DNA of 64,000 nucleotides from Hexactinellida sp. DTS-2022 (taxonomy: Eukaryota; Porifera; Hexactinellida): the NCBI GenBank assembly GCA_028753945.1, contig JAPNXP010000002.1, positions 558,001-622,000 on the forward strand. The letters run 5' to 3'. Under the pieces are notes generated by a model. It worked only from the letters and a program-made list of their open reading frames with translations. It searched no databases and had not been told where the DNA came from. This document shows, piece after piece, positions 49,901 to 58,078 of the stretch (the stretch's first letter is position 1; each line of letters opens with the position of its first letter). The position numbers were made by a program, and so were the translations under genes.

Positions 49901-50501
49901 CTCTTCTATCTAGCAACAGGAACGGTAAATAGGTATGTATACTCCGCTTAATAGAGCCACCGGTTAATATACTTCTCCGCTTAATCGGGTCAAAATTTCA
50001 CAGGATTTATAGGAGAGAATTACATTGCTGTATTGACTATTGTAACTACAAACGTATAACTACCTCTTCAGGGGTCATATGCGCTGTCGGCTTATCCTCC
50101 TGCGATACGGACTTGCCCTTGGAGTACCTGTGGGCCGCAGAGCTGCTCTGGGAGAGAGAGCTCTTGTCGGGGCGGGGGCGGGCTGTCCGCTTCGAGCTGG
50201 CCACCGGCGGGTCCGTGCCGGTCTCCATTGGGAACTGCTCCTCTGCCGGGGAGGGGGTACTCTCCTCCGGCTTGCTCTGAGAGGGAGGGGTGGAGAACTT
50301 GGCGAGACGCCGAGCCCGCATGTCTTCCTGCGAAATCTCCTCTTCCATCCGGTCCTCCTCTCCCGTGTCCAACTCTTCTGTCAACAGCTGTTCCTTATCC
50401 TCCTCTCCCGCGGGGGCGGGGCTCTCCGACAGCTGTTCCTTATCAGCTGTCTCCAGCTGCTCCTTCTCCGACAGCTCCATCTTATCGGCCTCGTCACTCA
50501 T
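43976..50501 (-). CDS. UBE4B: Ubiquitin conjugation factor E4 B (Ufd2 family), 11 exons
   Basis: Exons (minus): 50501-50064, 49909-49657, 49408-49056, 48797-48496, 48217-47857, 47452-47237, 46911-46737, 46406-46100, 45639-45289, 44946-44532, 44248-43976. GT-AG sites and phases close to 1147 residues. The N-terminal [13 protein letters not shown] matches the conserved start motif of UBE4B (not UBE4A). The Ufd2 core shows DGFM-like [71 protein letters not shown] and [20 protein letters not shown], and the C-terminal U-box is [20 protein letters not shown] with [13 protein letters not shown] and DPFNRQPLS. The protein extends ubiquitin chains together with Cdc48/p97. The first 140 residues are acidic and low-complexity. 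Several introns carry transposons. All three small in-frame exons were placed by homology. Confidence 0.96.
44354..44491. mobile_element. MITE, family A, in the last UBE4B intron
   Basis: TATACTCTCGTTAATGCGAA at the left and ACCGAGAGTCTACTGTA at the right, with an internal GGGGAACGTCTAAATTTGTT block. Confidence 0.7.
45675..45880. repeat. ~52-bp tandem repeat in UBE4B intron 8
   Basis: About four imperfect units, each with a TGTGTCTGTATA block and an ATGGCAAATATA-type block. Starts about 35 bp upstream of the exon 9 acceptor (45639). Confidence 0.7.
47628..47803. mobile_element. MITE, family A, in UBE4B intron 5
   Basis: TACAGTAGAACCTCGTTAGT and a matching right end ACTAACGAGGCTCTACTGTA; one of the best-preserved copies. 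Confidence 0.88.
48247..48474. mobile_element. Adjacent family A2 and family A MITEs in UBE4B intron 4
   Basis: 48247-48374 has A2-type ends (ACAGTGAGCTCACGGTATAA, GTTATAACGGGAAATACAGT). 48375-48474 is a short family A derivative with both ends (TACAGTAGAACCTCGTTAGT, CTAACGAGGCTCTACGGTA) but most of its interior missing. Confidence 0.7.
49932..50028. mobile_element. Family B MITE fragment in the first UBE4B intron
   Basis: ACTCCGCTTAATAGAGCCAC followed by CCGCTTAATCGGGTCAAAAT, as in 7384-7572; right half missing. Confidence 0.65.
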
Positions 50502-50770
50502 TATAGCAATATTATATTATATCACGCTAGTATAGGCGTATAGACTGTATTAGCGAGTATACCAAATAATTAGACTCGATTTCTATTTGAATAGGATATT
50601 CCATATAAGAAATATGGCATTCAAATGTAGATAATGTGGCTAATATTATAATATTTACGGGATAGTTTGATTCCAATAAAAAATTCATTGTGTGTAACCG
50701 ACCCCTAACAAACATATGTATAATTAATCACATTATAACCAAAGGCCAATAAACACTACACAATATACCG

Positions 50771-52066
50771 CTATATAAACACCTGATTTTGCGCCAACAC
50801 ATCCAAGAAGGGAGATATTATGAAACTGGTTCCGAAGAAGAACACAACTCCGAATGTTATAGAGATCGGCAGTGCCGGCAGGGCTCGCTGTACAATAACC
50901 AGGAACAACAGAGTGGCACACAGTCCCACGCAAATAGCCAGATAGCAGGCTATAATCGTGTTGAAATCCCCCGAGCTATCGTGTGCGGCTTTCCCCAGCA
51001 GAATGCTGTAGAATATAAAGTCGCCCAATCCCAGCTGGGGGCCCCGCGTCTCGAACACGCCCAGAGAAGTGCCCTCCTCTCCCTCTCCCTCTCTACTCGC
51101 ATTCCTATGCGGCCTAGCCGTATCCAGGTCCGCGGAGGCCACCTCGGTCTCGGAGTCGCTGCTCTCGCTCTCGCTCGCGGCCTGGCCCCGGTCCGCCATT
51201 CCAATCATCCAGATCATCGTCGAGGAGTATATGAGCGCCGGGAACAGCTGTTCGTCCCGCTCCCTGGCGAGGTTAACCAGGATGCGCAGCGGCCCCAGCG
51301 GACACAGCACCGCCACCAGATCGTAGATAGAGATGGCGATAAGGATAACCCAAGCTGTCCAGGGGGGCAGGTACTTTATGAATATGAGAGCCACCAGGGC
51401 GCTGGAGAGGATTAGGTACGCCTGTTGCAGTTTAAGAGGAGCCTTCCAGTGAATAGCGGCTATTCCCGTACAGCCGAAGTTCCATAGAACGAAGAAGAGA
51501 GTGAATATGTCGATCGGAATATCGTACATCTTGAATAGGTCCAGGAGATAGAAGAACGAAATGAAGAACAGGATTACAAACGTGGCCAGCAGCATCCATC
51601 CATATAATATCTTATAGCAGCGGAACTTGTACAGTAAGACCAGTAGAGTGGTCATTACAAGCACCACGCCAACGAGAATAAGCGCGTTCGCAATCGCCTC
51701 TCCGAACCTCAGCCCCGGGTTGCTGACCTTCTCGTGGAACGGCGTGTAGAAGAAATAAGCGTTGTTAGAGTTCTCGGTGAAGGAGGTGACGGAGAGAACA
51801 GCTGTGGTGACCAGCAGCATGCAGAGGGATACGGGGAGAATAAGCTTAAGGCCCATCTCCGCTCCGAACCGCAGCGCCTGGTAGGGGTGCTCGAATGCGG
51901 GCTGGAAGCTCTCCTCTTGGGGCGGGGCCTCCCCTGTGTCTGCGTCGGAGGGGAGAGCTGTGTCCGCTCGAGAGAGGAGCGGGGTCTCGTCCTGCTCGCC
52001 GGGGGAGCAGTTGCCAGTGTCGTTAGTATCAGCTGTTTCCTGTCTGTCCTCTGCAGGCAGGTCCAT
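50771..52066 (-). CDS. Presenilin, catalytic subunit of gamma-secretase
   Basis: Intronless, 431 residues. After an acidic leader (1-65), nine-helix topology begins at about residue 72. Catalytic aspartates are Asp249 in SIYDLVAVLCP and Asp349 in LGLGDFIFYS; the PALP motif is at 397-400. GPLRILVNLARERDEQLFPA followed by LIYSSTMIW (about 258-286) is the conserved stretch before the endoproteolysis loop, and the large hydrophilic loop at 290-345 is acidic and Ser-rich, as usual. Presenilin cuts Notch, cadherins and other type I membrane proteins within the bilayer, together with nicastrin, APH-1 and PEN-2. Length is slightly below human PSEN1 (467). All functional landmarks are intact. It is a pro-orthologue of PSEN1 and PSEN2. 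Confidence 0.97.
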   Translation of the reverse strand: MDLPAEDRQETADTNDTGNCSPGEQDETPLLSRADTALPSDADTGEAPPQEESFQPAFEHPYQALRFGAEMGLKLILPVSLCMLLVTTAVLSVTSFTENSNNAYFFYTPFHEKVSNPGLRFGEAIANALILVGVVLVMTTLLVLLYKFRCYKILYGWMLLATFVILFFISFFYLLDLFKMYDIPIDIFTLFFVLWNFGCTGIAAIHWKAPLKLQQAYLILSSALVALIFIKYLPPWTAWVILIAISIYDLVAVLCPLGPLRILVNLARERDEQLFPALIYSSTMIWMIGMADRGQAASESESSDSETEVASADLDTARPHRNASREGEGEEGTSLGVFETRGPQLGLGDFIFYSILLGKAAHDSSGDFNTIIACYLAICVGLCATLLFLVIVQRALPALPISITFGVVFFFGTSFIISPFLDVLAQNQVFI

Positions 52067-52128
52067 GCTGTTATAATGCAGAGGGAGTTATGGGTTATAT
52101 TATAACTACGCTGTGTTATTTCAGCTAA

Positions 52129-52297
52129 TAAGGGCGTTCAAAGTTTCAAACGTTACGTAACGCAAAATTCCGTGAAAATTACACACACCCTCCCTTATGT
52201 CACGCTTTTTTGACCAATTTGCGAAACAAAAGGATGGTCTGTCACACATTGGGTAATTACCCCATCCCTTGGAAGCGTTACGTAACGTTTGAAGATC
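52129..52297. mobile_element. MITE, family D, between presenilin and SIRT4
   Basis: Ends GGGCGTTCAAAGTTTCAAAC and AAGCGTTACGTAACGTTTGA, with AACGTTACGTAACG near both tips and TAA next to each end. It fills most of the 270-bp spacer, so it must overlap the presenilin promoter or the SIRT4 3' UTR. Confidence 0.75.
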
Positions 52298-52336
52298 TAA
52301 ATAATAAGAATATTTATGTATTAAATCAAATGGATA

Positions 52337-53260
52337 TCATGTGTTTTCCGGATTAATCTCCCACTTCTCAGCAATCCACCTGAACACGTCAGAGCACTTG
52401 CCCGCTACCCTAAGGTCTATCTTGCCGTCTGCTCGCGTGTCTCCTATGTTAACGGCTGCGATAGGCATATGTAGAGACTCGGCTCTGAGAATAATCCGAT
52501 ACGCAGAGTATACTTGTAGGGAAGAACCGATAACTAGCAGCGCTGAGGACTGAGATAGCTTCCGCATTATGAAATCTACTTTTTGCTTCAGAACATTATC
52601 CCCGAAGAACACGATATCCGGCTTATAGATCCCCCCACAGCGCGGGCAGGCTGGCATTTCGAACCGACTCACTTCCTCCTCAGACACGGTGACGTCACCG
52701 TCTGGCGCCAGGTCTCCAGCTGTCCCTCTCCAGCCACTGTTCAGGTCTGCGATCCGAGACTGAACCTCCTCTCGGGAAGTGGAGTCGTCACACGACAGAC
52801 ATACCACCCTGTGGAGACTGCCGTGCAGCTCTGTCACCTTCAGGGAGCCAGCTTTCAAGTGCAGAGCGTCCACGTTCTGTGTTACTAACCAATGGAACAT
52901 GCTATACCGTCTCTCCAAACAGGAGAGAACTCTATGAGTTATGTTAGGCTGGTACTGTCGATATATCGCCCATCCCACGTAGGCCCTGGCCCAGTAGCGC
53001 TTGCGGTTAGCCTCGTGTCCCAGGAAGTCTGCGTACGTCATGGGTCTCCGTTTGGACCTCGCATACAGGCCTACCCCTGCGGACCTATAGTCGGGTATTC
53101 CGGACTCGGTGGAAACCCCCGCCCCGGTCAGCACAAACAGACTGCCGTTATGCTGCGTAAGGAAATTGTTGAGAAGAACGAGCTTACGGAGTTCTAATGG
53201 AGTAGAGGGCGGTACGAACCTCTTTGTTAACTTTGTAAATGTATCAGTTATCTTAGACAT
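52337..53260 (-). CDS. SIRT4: Sirtuin, SIRT4 type
   Basis: Intronless, 307 residues from the ATG at 53260 (the longer frame begins at a TTG). NAD-binding motif TGAGVSTESGIPDYRS (45-60), GLYARSKRRP, VTQNVDALHLKAG (127-138), catalytic His146 in TELHGSLHRVVCL, zinc ligands Cys154/157 and Cys205/208, and APDGDVTVSEEEV, IYKPDIVFFGDNVLKQKVDF, GSSLQVYSAYR. The LAPDGDV insert and GLYAR wording identify SIRT4 among sirtuins. SIRT4 is a mitochondrial lipoamidase, ADP-ribosyltransferase and deacylase that restrains glutamate dehydrogenase and pyruvate dehydrogenase. The N-terminus is short but basic (KITDTFTKLTKRF), compatible with a mitochondrial presequence. It shares a 67-bp divergent start region with the phosphatase at 53328. 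Confidence 0.95.
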   Translation of the reverse strand: MSKITDTFTKLTKRFVPPSTPLELRKLVLLNNFLTQHNGSLFVLTGAGVSTESGIPDYRSAGVGLYARSKRRPMTYADFLGHEANRKRYWARAYVGWAIYRQYQPNITHRVLSCLERRYSMFHWLVTQNVDALHLKAGSLKVTELHGSLHRVVCLSCDDSTSREEVQSRIADLNSGWRGTAGDLAPDGDVTVSEEEVSRFEMPACPRCGGIYKPDIVFFGDNVLKQKVDFIMRKLSQSSALLVIGSSLQVYSAYRIILRAESLHMPIAAVNIGDTRADGKIDLRVAGKCSDVFRWIAEKWEINPENT

Positions 53261-53327
53261 ATGTTGTAAACTATTATACAAATATCCAATGCTATGAAAT
53301 ATCTTATTTGTTGCTAGCGATTGTAAT
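53261..53327. promoter_or_regulatory. 67-bp divergent start-to-start interval
   Basis: All that separates the SIRT4 ATG (minus) from the phosphatase ATG (plus). It must contain both 5' UTRs and any shared promoter unless the transcripts overlap. No TATA box seen. Confidence 0.55.
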
Positions 53328-53831
53328 ATGGCTAGGAGTCTGCTTGACGCTATTCTATCGAGAGACAGAGGAGAGGTGCCTCACACGGGGGAGAGGGAGT
53401 GGGACGCTAGTGCGATTACAGAGCATATCTATCTGGGGTCAGAAGACGCGGCGCTAGCACCGAAACAAGAGCTAACCACTCGCGGAATTACACACATTAT
53501 AGTGTGCGGGTTCGGCCTACAGTCTCCTTACACAGAAGAGTTCACATATCTCAAGCTGAAGCTAGTAGATCTACCTATACAGCCTATAACGGCCCACTTG
53601 AGGGAGTGCGTTGAGTTCATTAGCAGCGCTAAAGCCAGAGGCGGTAAGGTGCTTATCCACTGCGCGAGAGGAGTGTCTCGGAGCGGGGCGGTGACAACTG
53701 GCTGTCTTATGAAGCTGGAGGGAATTAGCTTTCCCGAGGCATACCATCTGGTGAGGAGCAAGAGACCCTGTGTAGGGATTAACCCAGGGTTCCAGGAACA
53801 GCTGTCCAACTTGGATATTAATACCATTTAA
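53328..53831 (+). CDS. Atypical dual-specificity protein phosphatase
   Basis: Intronless, 167 residues. DSP fold: entry motif ITEHIYLGSEDAAL (30-43), general acid Asp81 in LKLVDLP, P-loop HCARGVSRSG (111-120) with catalytic Cys112 and Arg118, and the trailing GCLMKLEGISFPEAYHLV, then RPCVGINPGFQEQL, which is standard for the family. Size and the FTYLKLKLVDLP wording are closest to small atypical DUSPs such as DUSP19, but I cannot choose one. Substrate unknown; MAP kinase pathway proteins are typical. No MAPK-binding rhodanese domain or lipidation motif is present. Head-to-head with SIRT4. Confidence 0.92.
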   Translation: MARSLLDAILSRDRGEVPHTGEREWDASAITEHIYLGSEDAALAPKQELTTRGITHIIVCGFGLQSPYTEEFTYLKLKLVDLPIQPITAHLRECVEFISSAKARGGKVLIHCARGVSRSGAVTTGCLMKLEGISFPEAYHLVRSKRPCVGINPGFQEQLSNLDINTI

Positions 53832-54172
53832 TTAGTTTGTATATGTTGTTACCTAAAACTAGTTTATAGCTTAATTTGAATTTTTTCATTTGAATTTTTC
53901 TTGTCTACTACTGTAAAAATTTAGAGCTGCAAAATTATAAATCAAAAGTCAATACACTGTTTACAGCTGAGAGCTACGCAATCTTTGGAAATTTCACCGA
54001 TTTTGTCAACAGCAACAATATAGCAATTTCTAAGTATGTGTCCATTTCAGGTTCATAAGTTGGTTTGAAAATAATTATTAATTAGGGAAGAGTTGAAACA
54101 ATTAAAACAATTAATTCATGAAACTATTAACATTAATAATACATCAAAACCTGGTCTGTCTACATAATATGT
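53832..54172. other. Intergenic stretch between convergent genes, nothing recognised
   Basis: AT-rich 3' flanks of the phosphatase and of DENND5. No ORF or repeat stood out. Confidence 0.5.
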
Positions 54173-57100
54173 TTAATCAATGTACAGAGTGAAGAGACGA
54201 TCTGTGGATATCTGGTAGGACCGTAGAGTCGCAACGGACCCATACACGTACTCTCTCAGCTCGCTATTCAACAGGAAAGCACTCTCTCTGTAGTAGAGAG
54301 ATGCAAACTTTGATTCCGACATTAGCTCTATCCACTCATGTAGGATCTGTTGGGAGAGCGCTGTCACTAATAACACATATATTTTCTCAATGGGACCGCT
54401 CCTATTATTATAATCTTGTAGCTTACTGAACGTATCAAGAAGCTTATTTAGAGTTGTAGTATTGTTAGCCGAGTTAGACATGGAGTATTTAATGTCAATG
54501 AGAATGTGCGAGAAGAATGCCCAGAGTTGTGTATACTGATTCTTAGCAGAATTCAGTTCAAACAACAGTATATCCACAAGGTAACATACGAACCTTCTCT
54601 CCCCAAGTATTAGGTATGTAAGGGAGTGTACAGCTAGCCTAGGCTCTGTGAAATAGTGTATTACGTCACGAATAGAGGCCTGTAGACGATATTTCATAGT
54701 TTCTATTGTAACATCGCAGATTGATTCTTCTAACTGTGATTTGAGATTGGTTTGAGTCAGAAACTTTTCAGCTGGGAAATAATACTCTACACTATCATCT
54801 TTCTGCTTGTCACTCAAGTTCCTATTCGCCTCTATGGTGTACAAATGTCCAGTCAGGTTGTTGGTGATCTTAATGTTATTAACAAACACGTCCGGGTTAA
54901 TACCTCCATTATCATTCCCTATTCTAACGCCTAATATGTGTCCGATATTCCTACACCTAAAGCTACAGAAAGCAGACCCCTTAGCCAGCCTTATGACGTC
55001 AGTTCTACCAATAGTGCCGGATACCACGAGCCATATAACCGATGAGTGTTTCAGAACAGATTTAGCTAAGGAGAGAGTCGCAGAGTATTTTACCTGTGAC
55101 TGAGTGAAGTCGTTAGTGAAGCAAGAGAACTCAACACAAGACAAGCTATCCAGATGGTACACGAGTTGCTCTAATTCGTTGTCAGTGAATAGAAACGCAG
55201 ATCTGTGATAGTTATGCGCTATATGAGATCGCAAGGAGATCAGCTCCTTTACTCGCAGAGCTAGCACCTGTTTCTCCAGCAGCAGTTTAACCCACATGCG
55301 AACCCTCCCGCTGTCAGTCATTATGTTATCCTGATCGATAATATACTGTATTTCCGAATGGATTGGGGTAGGACAGACACCCAATGAGTTACGACGGGTC
55401 CCTGAACCATGGATACTGTAGCTGAAGGAGCGATACTTTTGGTATTTGGCTTTGAATCTCCTTTTCATATTAACCACAGGTATAACTGCATTGTCGCTAT
55501 AAGGACCAGATGGTTGGTTGTGTTGGAAAGCTAAAACGTGTTCCCACAGATGGGATCCCTCCGTGTGACCTCTATACCCGTGTCGCCATATGGTTTCCAG
55601 AGCCTCAATCAAATTGGAAATCAGCCCTTTATCTTCTACACTAATGGAGCTGTATTTGCGGTGCCCTATGATTATCCTTGGTGCGTCGCTGCATTTGAGA
55701 TCGGGTTCATAGTGATGACGTAGGGTCAATGACACGTGATGCGTGATCAGCTGTTTGATACGTAACCTGGCTTGTTTTAGCAAGTCGGATAATTCGACAG
55801 CAATTAAGTGGGGATAGTCTAGTGTACCGTAATCTCTTTCTAACTCAGTTTCTACATTTCCGTTGTTTAGACTGCATACATCTCTGTTGGGCGAATCAGT
55901 GAGATCATTTTGTGGGCATACCATTGGTATATACATGTTGTCAGGTATGACACCATTATAACCGCCCTGTGGAGGTTGGTGAGTGCATATTTCTGTTGGC
56001 GCAGGCGCTACTGAATCTGATATAGGCTGTGAGTTCTTAGCTCGAAATATCAACCTGTCACAGGTAGAGTTAAAGCTCCCTATTTGAAATGATAGGTTAG
56101 AAATATCAGTCTTGTTCCTCAAATGATTTATAAACAGTTTAGCTATAGTAAGCGTGTTGCTGTTGGGAGCTAGAAGATCGTCAATAAGATCGTCAATGAA
56201 TTTTGTAAACATTTGTGTCTCGAAGAAGCGAGATAAGAACTCTCGATCTTTTGTCGTTTTTTCTGATAAAAAAGCTATTTTATCAAATGTTCTAGTGAGT
56301 GATGTCCCTTCATTATTCGGTCTTATAATGAACTTGGCCACATCACTGAATGTATTCAGAAATAAACTGTAAAAAATGTTTCTTATTTTACAATCAAATT
56401 CCAATTGCAATAATAATTCTTTCGGAAAAACTTCAAAATTATTTTGCTCGTTTTGAGGGGTATTCGGTGGAGTTTCTCTACCATTTGTAACTTTTAATTT
56501 GCGCTCGCTTTGTGCTCTTATGTTGGAAATATCCTCTACAATAGACATAAGCTCTGTGAGGGAAGAAACCTGGTTCTCGCTTGTCTCCAAACTTCTACTG
56601 TTAGAAAATAAATACTGATTATATAAGCTGGTGAGTTGCTCGTGTATTTGCTCATAGAATGGCAGCTGAGGTATATAGTGGTCGGAGAATTCTACTGTAG
56701 AGGTTGATATGTTGATTCGACAGAAAGGAGTTGAGAAGTTAAGTTCAGAAATTAAACTGCTTTCCCCTTGTGATACCCAGCCGATTATGAATGGCAGAGG
56801 CGCGTCTAGGAACTCCAGCGATGGCGAGGGCAAAATAGGCACATAGGGGTACGTCCAGAAAAAGGGGTATATAAGGGAAGTCAGACTCTCACAGAAATAA
56901 TTGAGTTTGTCTAGATTATCAGATTCTATTATAATGCTGTGTTCTAAGAGAATACAAGTGACCACCTTGACAACAATACTGGGGTTTAGGAATCTACACA
57001 GCTGGAGGTAACCCAGCTCAAACACAGGCAAATCCTGACTGGAAGGCAGTGCTACATATAGGTGTGTGTTTGTGGGAAAACTGAGTCTAATAATACAATC

Positions 57101-57547
57101 GGTATTCGGGAAAGTTGTAGTGTTTATTAGACTAAATATAAAGCTTTCTAATGTTAGAAGAGTTCCAGGAGAAGATAGCATTTTTATTAATTCCTCCAAA
57201 TATCTCTTCATAGTAGCGTAAAATGGGAAATCGGATACAAGCACGATAGATTTGGTAACAAACAGTGCACCACTGCTGTTAGCTGGGTCGTGTATTGTTA
57301 TACAAGCGCCGTAGTATTTGGAGCCATTGCTTCGCGTGACAAGGAAACTGTGTGTTATCGGATCGCATTTATTTTCTCTGACCACAAGGCCTGACGGCAA
57401 GCTGAGCAGCTGTACGGCCGCGTCTTCGTATCTGAGTACGGACTCCGGGTAGGAGTAGAGCTTAGCGGGGACCGAGTCTGCGGTAATGGGGCTGCCAGGC
57501 GGGCAACCAAACAACACAAAGTAATTCGCCACTTTTAGAGATTCCAT
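54173..57547 (-). CDS. DENND5: DENN domain-containing protein 5 (Rab6-interacting Rab GEF)
   Basis: Intronless, 1124 residues, ATG at 57547. uDENN/DENN region 1-310 with LPSGLVVRE, VPILPSPSLEFLDAPLPFII (236-255); dDENN about 385-460 with FLSRFFETQMFTKFIDDL. A first RUN domain lies at about 600-800 (LIEALETIWRHGYRG, LWEHVLAFQ, RVRMWVKLLLEKQVL), a PLAT domain at about 835-940 (WLVVSGTIGR, LGVRIGNDNGG, NNLTGHLYTIE), and a second RUN domain at about 950-1120 ending LFTLYID. This DENN-RUN-PLAT-RUN order is unique to DENND5A/B, which activate Rab39 and bind Rab6 at the Golgi. The protein is about 150 residues shorter than human, chiefly between dDENN and RUN1. One gene appears ancestral to the vertebrate pair. 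An intact 3.4-kb intronless frame argues that it is functional. Confidence 0.94.
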   Translation of the reverse strand: MESLKVANYFVLFGCPPGSPITADSVPAKLYSYPESVLRYEDAAVQLLSLPSGLVVRENKCDPITHSFLVTRSNGSKYYGACITIHDPANSSGALFVTKSIVLVSDFPFYATMKRYLEELIKMLSSPGTLLTLESFIFSLINTTTFPNTDCIIRLSFPTNTHLYVALPSSQDLPVFELGYLQLCRFLNPSIVVKVVTCILLEHSIIIESDNLDKLNYFCESLTSLIYPFFWTYPYVPILPSPSLEFLDAPLPFIIGWVSQGESSLISELNFSTPFCRINISTSTVEFSDHYIPQLPFYEQIHEQLTSLYNQYLFSNSRSLETSENQVSSLTELMSIVEDISNIRAQSERKLKVTNGRETPPNTPQNEQNNFEVFPKELLLQLEFDCKIRNIFYSLFLNTFSDVAKFIIRPNNEGTSLTRTFDKIAFLSEKTTKDREFLSRFFETQMFTKFIDDLIDDLLAPNSNTLTIAKLFINHLRNKTDISNLSFQIGSFNSTCDRLIFRAKNSQPISDSVAPAPTEICTHQPPQGGYNGVIPDNMYIPMVCPQNDLTDSPNRDVCSLNNGNVETELERDYGTLDYPHLIAVELSDLLKQARLRIKQLITHHVSLTLRHHYEPDLKCSDAPRIIIGHRKYSSISVEDKGLISNLIEALETIWRHGYRGHTEGSHLWEHVLAFQHNQPSGPYSDNAVIPVVNMKRRFKAKYQKYRSFSYSIHGSGTRRNSLGVCPTPIHSEIQYIIDQDNIMTDSGRVRMWVKLLLEKQVLALRVKELISLRSHIAHNYHRSAFLFTDNELEQLVYHLDSLSCVEFSCFTNDFTQSQVKYSATLSLAKSVLKHSSVIWLVVSGTIGRTDVIRLAKGSAFCSFRCRNIGHILGVRIGNDNGGINPDVFVNNIKITNNLTGHLYTIEANRNLSDKQKDDSVEYYFPAEKFLTQTNLKSQLEESICDVTIETMKYRLQASIRDVIHYFTEPRLAVHSLTYLILGERRFVCYLVDILLFELNSAKNQYTQLWAFFSHILIDIKYSMSNSANNTTTLNKLLDTFSKLQDYNNRSGPIEKIYVLLVTALSQQILHEWIELMSESKFASLYYRESAFLLNSELREYVYGSVATLRSYQISTDRLFTLYID

Positions 57548-58078
57548 TCTAATTCTACTAGCTATGATAACTAATCAATAAAAATAGCTTTTATAAATTT
57601 AGTATCAAATATCTTTTATAAAATCAGTATCACTGTATCAGCATCATTGTCGTCAAAATACAGATAGGTAATTTATCTTAAACATGCCCATTATAAAGAC
57701 GTAACGACCACGTATAACAATACTGGGCCACTATACTAAACTATAAGTCGACACAGTAAAACTAAGGTTATCTAAACTTGCAACTTGTGTCCACATCATA
57801 ACTTATCAGTAACGTCATTCTTGTGTGCAATATATACACATAATTAGGCCACATTTCTATATACTGTAATATAAATATTAATCAACTGTATAAATCATTT
57901 TGAAATTCATAATTTAATATTATACCACTACTGTAAATTTTCTAAGAAACAATATTTGCAACTGTAGGCAAGTTGTGTTTATCTATAAGCATTATGAAAT
58001 CAATTTACGAATGTCCAATTGCAAATCTTCTATGAACTATATAAATATTTGATAATTTATTTTATAACAAATAGAATA
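57548..58078. promoter_or_regulatory. 531-bp divergent intergenic region
   Basis: Lies between the start codons of DENND5 (minus) and EHBP1 (plus), so it should hold both promoters. AT-rich; no element or repeat recognised. Confidence 0.5.

Noticed and set aside
50079-50543. 154-codon plus-strand frame opposite UBE4B exon 1
   Set aside because: Shadow frame of the acidic low-complexity UBE4B leader.
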